Source of the DNA: a virus
Direction: 5' to 3' (one strand)
DNA: 39,692 bases
IMG/VR virus record: IMGVR_UViG_3300045118_000413
Span: 1 to 39,692 of that record
The notes below the pieces were generated by a model that was not told the DNA's origin, made no database searches, and worked only from the letters and a program-made list of their open reading frames with translations. Positions within the stretch are counted from its first letter, which is position 1; every line of letters begins with the position of its first letter. A program made the position numbers and the translations under genes. Below are positions 28,619-35,660 of this stretch, in pieces.

Positions 28619-28836
28619 AAATTAAAGAGATTACAATCAGTAAGGGGTTTAAGATGTCCAAAAACTATAATTCAGTAGATGTATCAGTATCTATGACAGC
28701 CCTTTTGGATGAAACCGATAAGGAGATAGATGTTTATGATGAATTATCTGAAATAGTTGATCAAAATTTAGAAATTGAAATCAATGACCAAATTACTAAA
28801 TTAGCTAAGTTGGCTAAGGAACGAAAATTTGAATGA
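28615..28836 (+). CDS. Hypothetical 73-residue protein
   Basis: ATG at 28615 after AAGAAGGAGGTAAA; overlaps the polymerase stop by ATGA. N-terminal strands (MKIKEITISKGFKM, SVDVSVSMTAL) then a helix-rich acidic-to-basic half (DELSEIVDQNLEIEINDQI ... KLAKERKFE). Small phage proteins with this strand-helix layout occur near polymerases; function not established. Confidence 0.7.
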   Translation: MKIKEITISKGFKMSKNYNSVDVSVSMTALLDETDKEIDVYDELSEIVDQNLEIEINDQITKLAKLAKERKFE

Positions 28837-29002
28837 TAAAATAGAATATAACCAAAAAAAATTTAATCACCTAAAGAAAAAGTATTGGGCTAATTTAGGA
28901 GAAGGGTTCATAGAATGTAAGAAACACGAAACCCTTTTTAAAGAAAACGGAGAATTTTGTCAATATTGTTTAGATAAAACAAAAAAAAAAAAGGAGAACT
29001 AA
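28829..29002 (+). CDS. Small Cys/His protein
   Basis: 57 residues, TTG start overlapping the end of the previous gene, with AAGGAACG 7 bases before. ECKKH ... FCQYC gives a C/H/C/C zinc pattern. The tail is poly-lysine (KTKKKKEN), coded within a run of 12 A. The stop is directly before the tRNA-like element at 29004. Confidence 0.55.
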   Translation: MNDKIEYNQKKFNHLKKKYWANLGEGFIECKKHETLFKENGEFCQYCLDKTKKKKEN

Positions 29003-29003
29003 T

Positions 29004-29111
29004 GCCCCTGCGGTGTGGAAGGACACACTTGAGCACAGACATAGCACTGGCTACTCAGTTAAAGAAGTGAGTCAGAATGCCAGCAAGCAGGTTTCGAGTC
29101 CTGCCAGGGGC
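29004..29111 (+). ncRNA. tRNA-like structured RNA element, copy A
   Basis: 108 bases, GC-rich. Ends pair as a 7-bp acceptor-like stem (GCCCCTG/CAGGGGC). Then CG, a D-arm-like GTGT-GGAAGG-ACAC, a long hairpin (CTGGC ... GCCAG with inner ACTCA/TGAGT) where the anticodon or variable arm would be, and a T-arm-like GCAGG ... CCTGC with loop TTTCGAGT (8 rather than 7 bases). No anticodon stem-loop and no CCA end is present, so it is not a functional canonical tRNA. The 5' part resembles Leu-type class II tRNAs. Starts two bases after a stop codon. Confidence 0.6.
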
Positions 29112-29132
29112 AATAACAACTAAAGGAGGGGT

Positions 29133-29270
29133 ATGTTAAAGGATAGAATGATGAATAAACTTTTATGTTATTTGTTTCATGGAAAATATAAAAAACTAAT
29201 AGCAGATCATTACTACTACTATGTATATTGGTGTTCAAAATGCAAAAAAGAGAGACCGACTTGGATATGA
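29133..29270 (+). CDS. Hypothetical 45-residue protein
   Basis: Basic, Tyr-rich (HYYYYVYWCSKCKKERPTWI) with a single CSKC pair, starting at an ATG after AAAGGAGGGGT. It lies between the tRNA-like element and the repeat remnant at 29273. Not recognised. Confidence 0.5.
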   Translation: MLKDRMMNKLLCYLFHGKYKKLIADHYYYYVYWCSKCKKERPTWI

Positions 29271-29272
29271 GA

Positions 29273-29293
29273 GAGTCCTGCCAGGGACAATAA
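29273..29293 (+). repeat. 3' remnant of the tRNA-like element (1)
   Basis: GAGTCCTGCCAGGGACAATA matches the 3' end of copies A and B with one change in the acceptor-like stem (GGGA for GGGG). No 5' half is nearby. It is 17 bases before the dnaX start. Confidence 0.8.
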
Positions 29294-29309
29294 AAGAAAG
29301 GGAGAACTA

Positions 29310-30233
29310 ATGCCTCTAGCTATTGATTATCGCCCAAAAACTATTGAGGAAGTTATCGGTAATGATTCCATAAAAGACAGTTTAAGGTCAGTATTCTCTA
29401 GGGAAAAAGATTTTCCTCATGCCTTCTTGTTTCACGGATCTTCAGGAACCGGAAAGACTACCTTTGCTAGGATAATAGGAAGTCTTCTCGGATGTAATGG
29501 ACAAGATTTCATGGAATATAATACCGCTGAAGCAAGGGGTATTGATACAGTAAGAGAAATAGATCAAAATTGTAGATATGCTCCTTTAGATGGAAAATTT
29601 AAGATTTATCTGTTAGATGAAGTACATAGAGGAACCCTAGATTTTCAATCTTCTTTATTGAAACTCCTAGAAGATGCTCCCTCACATGTTATCTTCATTT
29701 TATGTACCACAGAACCGGAAAAAGTTTTAAGGACAATAAGAACAAGGTGTATGATGTTCCAAACTAAGGGGTTACTAATGCACCAAATGACTGACTTATT
29801 GAAATCAGTATTAAAAAGTGAAGGATTAGAAGGCTATCCTAACTCTATCATAGAAGAAATTGTAAAGTGTTCTGAAGGATGTCCTAGACAAGCCTTAGTT
29901 TTACTTGATTCGGTAATAGATATTCTGGATGAGGAAAAAGCCTTAGAAGCTGTTACAAGTTTTAAAACTCAGGAAGCTTCAGTTATTGATATTTGCAGAT
30001 TACTGATTGCTAATGAGAAAGGTAAATGGAAGAAGATGAAAGAACTCATCAAGGTAATTGATGAGGAACCCGAATCAATAAGGTATGCTATCTTAGGATA
30101 TTTTACTAAGGTTCTTTTAGATGGAGCAAATGATAAGGTTGCAACAATAATGGAGATATTTTTTGAAAATTGGATGTATTCTAAAAAGGCAGGCATGACT
30201 TGGGCTTTGTACCAAGCTTGCAAATTTAATTAA
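29310..30233 (+). CDS. dnaX: Clamp-loader ATPase, DnaX-like
   Basis: 307 residues: Walker A HGSSGTGKTTF, Walker B with YLLDEVHR, sensor 1 VIFILCTTEPEKV, and TIRTRC (arginine-finger region, the SRC-like motif), then helical domains II-III (CPRQALVLLDSV). Loads the clamp at 24431 with ATP. No DnaX zinc Cys motif between Walker A and B. ATG after AAAGGGAGAACTA. Flanked on both sides by copies of the tRNA-like element. No separate small subunit is visible, so it may act as a homo-oligomer or with another subunit elsewhere. Confidence 0.9.
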   Translation: MPLAIDYRPKTIEEVIGNDSIKDSLRSVFSREKDFPHAFLFHGSSGTGKTTFARIIGSLLGCNGQDFMEYNTAEARGIDTVREIDQNCRYAPLDGKFKIYLLDEVHRGTLDFQSSLLKLLEDAPSHVIFILCTTEPEKVLRTIRTRCMMFQTKGLLMHQMTDLLKSVLKSEGLEGYPNSIIEEIVKCSEGCPRQALVLLDSVIDILDEEKALEAVTSFKTQEASVIDICRLLIANEKGKWKKMKELIKVIDEEPESIRYAILGYFTKVLLDGANDKVATIMEIFFENWMYSKKAGMTWALYQACKFN

Positions 30234-30238
30234 CTCTT

Positions 30239-30364
30239 GCCCCTGCGGTGTGGATGGACACGCATGGACTGCCTAATATGCCCCATTCAGTGGGAGAGCA
30301 TTCCAACCGTTCGATTGACGTTAGGCGGGCAGACGGTTAGCAGGTATTGAGTCCTGCCAGGGGC
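30239..30364 (+). ncRNA. tRNA-like structured RNA element, copy B
   Basis: 126 bases starting 5 bases after the dnaX stop. Same ends as copy A (GCCCCTG/CAGGGGC), same D-arm-like GTGT-GGATGG-ACAC and same T-arm-like GCAGG/CCTGC with loop TATTGAGT. The centre is different and longer: CTGCCTAA pairs with TTAGGCGGGCAG (two-base bulge), enclosing ATTCAGTGGGAGAGC, itself like a tRNA D-arm. Conserved frame and divergent middle argue for a maintained structure rather than chance. Confidence 0.6.
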
Positions 30365-30379
30365 AATAGAGGAAAAACA

Positions 30380-30547
30380 ATGAAACCATATAATGAGCTA
30401 AAGAAAAGAGTAGAAGATATAATTTGGTCTTTTAGGTTTGTATCTACTTCTGGAGTAGTACCCATATATTTGGTAAGGGAATTACTTGAAGAAATAAAGG
30501 ATAGGGATAAACAAATAGAAGACCTAAAGTCCTGCCAGGAGCAATAA
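30380..30547 (+). CDS. Hypothetical 55-residue coiled-coil protein
   Basis: From the ATG at 30380 (GAGGAAAAACA in front). MKPYNELKKRVEDIIW, then a C-terminal heptad helix (LVRELLEEIKDRDKQIEDLK). The final codons lie in repeat remnant 2, so the C-terminal CQEQ may be acquired sequence. Not recognised. Confidence 0.55.
   Translation: MKPYNELKKRVEDIIWSFRFVSTSGVVPIYLVRELLEEIKDRDKQIEDLKSCQEQ
30527..30546 (+). repeat. 3' remnant of the tRNA-like element (2)
   Basis: AAGTCCTGCCAGGAGCAATA, two changes from copies A/B. It forms the last codons of the gene at 30380 and lies just upstream of the promoter at 30559. Confidence 0.75.
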
Positions 30548-30558
30548 AAAAACAAAAT

Positions 30559-30587
30559 TTTCAGTTTTTTCAAAAATATGCTATAAT
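30559..30587 (+). promoter_or_regulatory. Second-class promoter (TTTCAG -35)
   Basis: TTTCAG (30559-30564), 17-base spacer with TTTTTTCAAAAATATGC, TATAAT (30582-30587). Matches the blocks at 10532 and 19447. Drives the recombination operon. Confidence 0.65.
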
Positions 30588-30609
30588 ATAAATAAGAAAG
30601 GAGTAGACA

Positions 30610-31086
30610 ATGAGTAATGACTTAATAAAAGATACCAAGCTTGACTTAGGCAATTTAGATGAAAATGCTTTAGAACAAGCCTCACTTTGTGCTGAATGGT
30701 CTACGAGATGGGCTACAGCTTGTTTGAAAAGAGATCAATTAAAAGAAAAACTTACAGTATTAAGAGCCACTTTAGATGATAAAATAAGGAAGGAAGCAGG
30801 TTCAGAAAAACCTACAGAAAATAAGATAAATCAAACCATATTACTGAATGAGGAACATCAACAGGTGTCCCAAGAATTGATTGAGGCTCAATATGAAGTG
30901 AATCTGTACCTAGCAGCGAGAGAATCTATGGATCACAGAAGAAAAGCTATTGATGCTTTGGTAGAATTATTTAAAGCAAACTACTATGCAGGAAAACAAC
31001 CTTACAAGGAAATGTCTGAAAAAAAGTCAGAGGAGGTACAAAATGAATCCTTAAAAACTAGTTCAAGATTAGTGAGGAGGGCTTAG
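30610..31086 (+). CDS. UvsY-like recombination mediator (putative)
   Basis: 158 residues, helical and charged: ALEQASLCAEWSTRWATA, a coupled KLTVLRATLDDK helix, a central NKINQTILLNEEHQQV, and RESMDHRRKAIDALVELF. The sequence of helix types and position two genes before RecA/UvsX and one before the ssDNA-binding protein match T4 UvsY, which loads UvsX on SSB-coated DNA. Sequence similarity is weak and the call is contextual. ATG after AAAGGAGTAGACA. The C-terminal tail is flexible (EKKSEEVQNES) with basic ending. Confidence 0.65.
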   Translation: MSNDLIKDTKLDLGNLDENALEQASLCAEWSTRWATACLKRDQLKEKLTVLRATLDDKIRKEAGSEKPTENKINQTILLNEEHQQVSQELIEAQYEVNLYLAARESMDHRRKAIDALVELFKANYYAGKQPYKEMSEKKSEEVQNESLKTSSRLVRRA

Positions 31087-31229
31087 TGGAAACTTTTTTA
31101 TTTTATTTAAAAATAGGTATACTTATAATGTTAGGTGTCCCTTTGTTGTATTTTATTATAAGAATAATAAGTTCCGCTGTTTTCAAATCTTATTATCAAG
31201 AAAAGAAAGATTCTGAGAAAGGAAAATAA
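31086..31229 (+). CDS. Small membrane protein
   Basis: 47 residues, GTG start overlapping the upstream stop, with GTGAGGAGGGCTTA in front. One hydrophobic segment (about 4-34, KIGILIMLGVPLLYFIIRII) and a charged C-terminal tail (QEKKDSEKGK): single-pass, tail presumably cytoplasmic. Role unknown; an odd membrane gene inside a recombination operon. Confidence 0.6.
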   Translation: METFLFYLKIGILIMLGVPLLYFIIRIISSAVFKSYYQEKKDSEKGK

Positions 31230-31232
31230 ATT

Positions 31233-32321
31233 ATGCCATTTGATAGAAAAAGCATAAACTGGAAAGATGAGCTAGAAAAAAGACAGAAGGAAGCTTATAG
31301 AAGCAAAGATGATTCAGGCAGGTTCAAGCCTGTATTGAAAGCTCTGCCTGATGGATATGAAATCTGGAAGTGTACTGAAGGAGAACATTTAATAGATGTA
31401 ATTCCTTATCTTGCTTCAGAAAATAATCCTAATAACACACCTGTAGGAAATCCCTCTTTTAAAGCTGATATTTGGGTACATTCTAAAATAGGACCTAATG
31501 AGGACAATTATGTTTGCCTAGCTAGGACTTTAAAGAAAGACTGTCCCATCTGTCAACACAAAAATTATATCAAAGAATCTCAAGGATTAGATGAAAAAGA
31601 TCCTATGGTAAAATCTTTGAACCCTAGCAGAAGAATTTTCTACAATGTTTGGGTTCATGACAACGAAAAAGAAGAAACAAAGGGACCTCAAGTATGGGAA
31701 GTGTCACAGTTTTTGTTTGAGCAACCTCTAATCAACCAGGCACAAATTCCTAAAATTGCAGGAGTTAGCGTAGGGGGATCAGAAAACTACACTAACCCTG
31801 ACACAGGCAAAATGATCTCTTTTACTAGGAAGGGTAAAACTCAACTATCTACAGAGTATGTTTCCTTCCATTTTATTGCCAGACCTAAACCTATCCCTGA
31901 TGAAATTCTTATGAAGTCTTTATGTTTAGATGATTTCATAACTATCCCTACTTATGAAGAAGTCTACAAAGCCTATCATTCGGAGCAAGATCAACAGGAT
32001 GAGGCAGAAGCAACAGAGAAATATGAACCACCTGCAAAAACTGAAGAAAAAGACATCCCTGACTTTCCTATAAATGAAAGAGAAGCTAGGAGACAAGCGA
32101 GATTAGCCTCAAGAGAAACCCAAGCTCCTCTAAATCCTTGTCCTCATGGTCATAAATTCGGTAATGACATTGATGCCTATGATGAATGTGTAGAATGTAC
32201 CAGGGTAGAAGATTGTGAAAAGGAAGCTGATATTATCAAGATGAAACAAGAGGAAGAACTAAAACAAGAAATTAAAAAAGAGGAACCTAAGAGACCTCTA
32301 TCAAGGAGATTAGGAAGGTGA
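31233..32321 (+). CDS. Single-stranded DNA-binding protein, gp32-like
   Basis: 362 residues. OB-fold region (about 35-235) with YVCLARTLKKDCPICQHK, a zinc-ligand Cys set resembling gp32, RRIFYNVWVHD and a strand-rich STEYVSFHFIARP. The C-terminal third is acidic and low-complexity (EQDQQDEAEATEKYEPP), then a Cys cluster CPHGHKFG ... CVEC ... C, and a basic end (KRPLSRRLGR). Coats ssDNA and recruits recombination proteins. Unusual for gp32: a second C-terminal Cys-rich segment and a basic rather than acidic tip. Stop overlaps the RecA GTG. Confidence 0.8.
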   Translation: MPFDRKSINWKDELEKRQKEAYRSKDDSGRFKPVLKALPDGYEIWKCTEGEHLIDVIPYLASENNPNNTPVGNPSFKADIWVHSKIGPNEDNYVCLARTLKKDCPICQHKNYIKESQGLDEKDPMVKSLNPSRRIFYNVWVHDNEKEETKGPQVWEVSQFLFEQPLINQAQIPKIAGVSVGGSENYTNPDTGKMISFTRKGKTQLSTEYVSFHFIARPKPIPDEILMKSLCLDDFITIPTYEEVYKAYHSEQDQQDEAEATEKYEPPAKTEEKDIPDFPINEREARRQARLASRETQAPLNPCPHGHKFGNDIDAYDECVECTRVEDCEKEADIIKMKQEEELKQEIKKEEPKRPLSRRLGR

Positions 32322-33376
32322 GCTTAGTAAAAAGGAACAAAGAAACCCAAAGCATAATAGATAATGCACAACAATCCGAAATAGAGGCTGATCTTTCTAT
32401 CATAAACAGAAAGATCAGCACCGAAAGGGTTGTTTCAACCGGCTCCACCTTACTTGATTTAGCAATATCAGGTAAGGTGAGGGTCGGTGGGGGAGTTCCT
32501 GGGGGAATTATCGTAGAAATTTATGGTCCTTCAGGGTCAGGAAAAACAGCTATCTTAGCAGAATTATGTGCCTCTGCTCAAAACCTAGGGGGAGAGGCTT
32601 TATTTGTAGACCCTGAAGCTAGATTAAATCAAGAGTATGCTAAGATTTATGGTATAAGTCTAGAGGAATCACAATTTGATTATAAACAACCTGACACTGT
32701 AACAGAACTGTTCAATGAAATCATCTTCACCTGGAAACCTAAAAATGATAAGGTTATCAATATAATAGCTTCGGATTCTCTAGCCGCTCTGTCTACCAAA
32801 CTAGAAATGGAAGATGAAGATAAGATGGGCATGAGGAGAGCTAAAGAATTCTCTCAAGGACTTAGAAAAACTTGTAGGATCATAATGAATAATCATTGGT
32901 TAGTAGCTTGTACCAATCAAATAAGACAGGGAGATGGGGGAGAGACTACACCTGGAGGGGAGGCTGTTAAGTTTTATTCCTCTCTAAGAATAAGAATAGG
33001 ACCTTCTTTTAAAGGTTCTAAAATTATAAAGAAAACTAAGGTAGATGGGTATGCTAAAGAGGTTGAAAAGGTTGTAGGAATTGTAAGTAATTGCAAAATA
33101 ACTAAAAGTTCTGTAGATGATCCCTTCAGAGAAGTATCTATTTACATCCTTTTTGGGTACGGAATTGATGATATTAGAGGTAATTTACAATATGTAAAAG
33201 ATATGACAGGTGCATCTATGTATGATTGCTTTACCAAAGAATGGAAATCTATGGACAATGCTATCAAATACATAGAAGAAGGAGGATTAGAACAAAAATT
33301 GAAAGAAAGAGTTTATGAGATATGGGACAAAGTTGAATCTTCTTTTGTTATACAAAGAAAGAGAAAGGAAAGATAA
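32318..33376 (+). CDS. recA: RecA/UvsX recombinase
   Basis: 352 residues, GTG start after AAGGAGATTAGGAAG. STGSTLLDLAISG, Walker A GPSGSGKTA, EALFVDPEARLNQEYAKIYG, Walker B IIASDSLAAL, NHWLVACTNQIRQGDGGETTPGGEAVKFY (L2 region). Catalyses strand exchange for recombination-dependent replication. The N-terminal stretch to residue ~30 carries the oligomerisation helix. The C-terminal domain is short, as in UvsX. Neighbours: SSB upstream, a small helical protein at the stop (TAATG). Confidence 0.93.
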   Translation: MSLVKRNKETQSIIDNAQQSEIEADLSIINRKISTERVVSTGSTLLDLAISGKVRVGGGVPGGIIVEIYGPSGSGKTAILAELCASAQNLGGEALFVDPEARLNQEYAKIYGISLEESQFDYKQPDTVTELFNEIIFTWKPKNDKVINIIASDSLAALSTKLEMEDEDKMGMRRAKEFSQGLRKTCRIIMNNHWLVACTNQIRQGDGGETTPGGEAVKFYSSLRIRIGPSFKGSKIIKKTKVDGYAKEVEKVVGIVSNCKITKSSVDDPFREVSIYILFGYGIDDIRGNLQYVKDMTGASMYDCFTKEWKSMDNAIKYIEEGGLEQKLKERVYEIWDKVESSFVIQRKRKER

Positions 33377-33651
33377 TGACAACTTTGGTAAAAAAAAATG
33401 ATGATGAAAGCGTAGAAACTTTAATAGAAAGAGCTAGGAAATTTGAAGTTAAAAGAAAGTCAAAGAAAGACATAAATGAAGAAGATATAGAAGTAGCAAA
33501 AGAATGGATAAAGGATAAAATTTCCTTCAATCAAATAGTTGGAGCCTACAATTCCACTAACGCCTTAAACAGAGTAGCCAGGTCATTAAAAGTATTATAC
33601 CAAAAAGGTGAACTAATAATAATTGAAGTAGGGGAGAGTGATGGAAGATAA
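33376..33651 (+). CDS. Hypothetical 91-residue protein
   Basis: Starts at the RecA stop (TAATG). Highly charged N-terminus (KKNDDESVETLIERARKFEVKRKSKKD), then an AKEWIKDKISFNQIVGAYNS and RVARSLKVLYQKGEL region suggesting a winged-helix-type DNA-binding fold (helix, turn, helix, strand). Inference from pattern only. Confidence 0.65.
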   Translation: MTTLVKKNDDESVETLIERARKFEVKRKSKKDINEEDIEVAKEWIKDKISFNQIVGAYNSTNALNRVARSLKVLYQKGELIIIEVGESDGR

Positions 33652-33814
33652 AACGGCTCTTATGATACTAAAAAATGAAGGTTGGTTAGAAAAAGATAAG
33701 TTACGAAATCTTACACCCTATATTTATGTACGTAGTAAAAACAAAGTACAATTAGATGGAGACTTTACCCCAAATGAACTCAGAGCTATAGCTTGGTGGG
33801 TAGAAAACAAATGA
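33641..33814 (+). CDS. Hypothetical 57-residue protein
   Basis: MEDKTALMILKNEGWLEKDK, then a strand region with VRSKNKVQLDGDFT and a helix NELRAIAWWVENK. Ribosome site GTAGGGGAGAGTG. Overlaps the upstream gene end by 11 bases. Looks like a small sensor- or HTH-like domain; not recognised. Confidence 0.55.
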   Translation: MEDKTALMILKNEGWLEKDKLRNLTPYIYVRSKNKVQLDGDFTPNELRAIAWWVENK

Positions 33815-33844
33815 GACCCTTAATCCTAGAGAAAGGAAAGATAA

Positions 33845-34192
33845 ATGAAAATAAAACATTATGCAGTGGGTGTATCACTTTTATTTTTAGTAGGATGTGC
33901 TGGATTTAGTAGGTCGTGTTCATCTTTTAGTGCGGGAACCTTCGGATCAAATTGGATAATAGTTCAATATGATTATAAAGGGAACCCGATTAATTGTTGG
34001 AAGCTACAAAACGTTAGTGTGAGCAACGAAAGAAATAGTGATGGAATATATTGGAAAGATTCCTCAGGACATTTAGTTCATATTTCAGGTTGGTACAATA
34101 GAATCCAGGTAGAAGGAGACAGGTATGAAGAGGCTGCAAAATTAGTAGGGGTAGAACTTTCAAAAATAACAAACGGCAAATACGGGAAATAA
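33845..34192 (+). CDS. Putative lipoprotein
   Basis: 115 residues with a type II signal peptide: KIKHY basic start, VGVSLLFLVG hydrophobic core, lipobox LVGC (15-18), mature Cys18. The mature part is small and beta-rich (NWIIVQYDYKGNPINCWKL) with further Cys. Presumably exported and lipid-anchored in the host envelope; in phages such moron lipoproteins often block superinfection or receptor access, but the target here is unknown. ATG after AGAAAGGAAAGATAA. Not a recombination gene, though embedded among them. Confidence 0.7.
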   Translation: MKIKHYAVGVSLLFLVGCAGFSRSCSSFSAGTFGSNWIIVQYDYKGNPINCWKLQNVSVSNERNSDGIYWKDSSGHLVHISGWYNRIQVEGDRYEEAAKLVGVELSKITNGKYGK

Positions 34193-34195
34193 AAG

Positions 34196-34369
34196 ATGAA
34201 ACATTTAAAAAAATTAATGGAAGAAATCGTTGAACAAAGAGAAGAAATATTAAAAGCTTTTATATCCAAATATGATTGCCAACCTAATGAATGTGAACAA
34301 ATAGTAGAATATAATGGTAATACAATGATATTTTATGTTAGAAAAAGGAAAGATAATGAAATGTCCTGA
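34196..34369 (+). CDS. Hypothetical 57-residue helical protein
   Basis: MKHLKKLMEEIVEQREEILK is a charged amphipathic helix; then FISKYDCQPNECEQ and a short strand. ATG 4 bases after the lipoprotein stop, with only a weak ribosome site. Function unknown; the end overlaps the next gene (34356). Confidence 0.5.
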   Translation: MKHLKKLMEEIVEQREEILKAFISKYDCQPNECEQIVEYNGNTMIFYVRKRKDNEMS

Positions 34370-34448
34370 ATGTGGTTATGATGGGATATATTATGATCCA
34401 AAGTTAAGACTTTGGAGATGTAGAAATTGCGGATGGGCCAATGAATAA
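34356..34448 (+). CDS. Minimal zinc ribbon
   Basis: 30 residues, MKCPECGYDG ... WRCRNCGWANE: two CxxC pairs, a rubredoxin-type minimal zinc ribbon. ATG after AAAAAGGAAAGATA, overlapping the upstream gene by 14 bases and the exonuclease gene by 8. Confidence 0.6.
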   Translation: MKCPECGYDGIYYDPKLRLWRCRNCGWANE

Positions 34449-35310
34449 ACCGTTAATCCTAGTAGACAGTAACTACATCTGCCATGTAGTTAAACATACT
34501 ATGGGACATCTGACTCATGAAGAAATGCAAGTGGGTATTATTTTTGGTTTCTTCAAACAGATCCTATCTTTAGCCAAACAATTTAACTCAAATCAGTTTG
34601 TGTTTGTTTGGGATTCTACTTATTCAAAAAGAAAAGAAATCTACTCTGAATACAAGAACAATAGGAAGAGGAAGCTGACTGAAGAAGAAAAGAAATTGAA
34701 CGGGTACGCTTATAATCAATTTGACTTGCTTAAAAATGAATTGTTAAACAGGGTAGGTTTCACAAATAATTATTGCTTTACGGGGTATGAGGGAGATGAT
34801 TTAATAGCTTCCATATTAAATTGGAACTTCAAATTAGAAAATATCATAGTTTCTTCCGATAATGACCTTTATCAGTTATTAAAATCAGGAATTAGAATCA
34901 TAAGCACCTATTCTATCACTAAAAAACATCTTTATACCTTTGCAGATTTTGTAGAGGAGTGGAATATTTTTCCTAATTTATGGCCTACGGTAAAAGCTAT
35001 TACAGGATGTTTAGGTGACAATGTTAAAGGATTGCCTGGAGTAGGAGAAAAAACTGCTATCAAATATCTGACAGGTAAACTGGCTAGTGGCAAAACTAAA
35101 TCCCTGATATTTGCTAGAGAGAATGATATATTACATAGAAACATGCCTATAGTAGAACTTCCTTTTACAGGAACACCTAAAATACATTTAAAAAATTTTG
35201 ATACCTTATATCTGAAAAACTTTTTGGAAGTTTTTGATAAGTATAATTTCCAATCCCTAACCACCAAAGAGGCTATGAATCAATGGAAGAAGCACCTGGA
35301 ATTAGAATAA
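34441..35310 (+). CDS. 5'-3' exonuclease / flap endonuclease (T5 D15 / T4 RNase H type)
   Basis: 289 residues. ILVDSNYICH (first metal Asp), SEYKNNRKR (arch region), TGYEGDDLIAS and SSDNDLYQLL (metal site acids), then helix-hairpin-helix with GCLGDNVKGLPGVGEKTAIKYL. Removes RNA primers and 5' flaps on the lagging strand. Start overlaps the zinc-ribbon gene by 8 bases. Complements the polymerase at 26054, which lacks its own 5' nuclease domain. Confidence 0.92.
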   Translation: MNKPLILVDSNYICHVVKHTMGHLTHEEMQVGIIFGFFKQILSLAKQFNSNQFVFVWDSTYSKRKEIYSEYKNNRKRKLTEEEKKLNGYAYNQFDLLKNELLNRVGFTNNYCFTGYEGDDLIASILNWNFKLENIIVSSDNDLYQLLKSGIRIISTYSITKKHLYTFADFVEEWNIFPNLWPTVKAITGCLGDNVKGLPGVGEKTAIKYLTGKLASGKTKSLIFARENDILHRNMPIVELPFTGTPKIHLKNFDTLYLKNFLEVFDKYNFQSLTTKEAMNQWKKHLELE

Positions 35311-35456
35311 TTGCTAAAGAGTTATTAGATCAATACAAAATCTATGAAGGAACTAAAAGCAAGATCAGAAGGTCCGATGAAGGGAAAAGGTTAGATAAAT
35401 TATTCAAGAAATTGGAAAAGGTACTAAATAGAGATGAAACAATCTATCAAATATGA
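35283..35456 (+). CDS. Hypothetical 57-residue protein
   Basis: Helical, basic (APGIRIIAKELLDQYKI, SKIRRSDEGKRLDKLFKKLE). ATG overlaps the exonuclease gene by 28 bases, with GAGG about 10 bases upstream. Not recognised. 10 bases before the DUF3820 gene. Confidence 0.5.
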   Translation: MEEAPGIRIIAKELLDQYKIYEGTKSKIRRSDEGKRLDKLFKKLEKVLNRDETIYQI

Positions 35457-35466
35457 GGAGAAATAA

Positions 35467-35658
35467 ATGGCTGATGGAGAGACTAAAATAACTTTTGGTA
35501 AGTTTAAAGGAAAGACTGTAGAGGAAATACCTTCTAGCTATTTAAAATGGTTAGCAGAGCAAGACTTTATGGATAAACCTAGCAATTACAATCTGTTAGA
35601 AGAAGTGGAGCAAGAGTTAGAATGGAGAAGTGCTTTTGATAAACATTTTGAGGAATAA
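35467..35658 (+). CDS. DUF3820-type protein
   Basis: 63 residues. FGKFKGKTVEEIPSSYLKWL is the classic DUF3820 core, a motif of about 20 residues found in phage and bacterial small proteins; then FMDKPSNYNLLEEVEQELEW. Some exonuclease-linked domains share the F-G-K-F-K-G-K-T motif, so it may have a nucleic acid role in this cluster; the activity is unproven. ATG after GAGGAGAAATA. Confidence 0.8.
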   Translation: MADGETKITFGKFKGKTVEEIPSSYLKWLAEQDFMDKPSNYNLLEEVEQELEWRSAFDKHFEE

Positions 35659-35660
35659 AA

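Noticed and set aside
29004-29111. Canonical tRNA
   Set aside because: No anticodon stem-loop, 8-base T-loop, no CCA and excess length; listed as tRNA-like RNA instead.
30347-30379. Upstream TTG start of the 30380 gene
   Set aside because: It lies inside the 3' end of the tRNA-like element and has no ribosome site; the ATG at 30380 is preferred.
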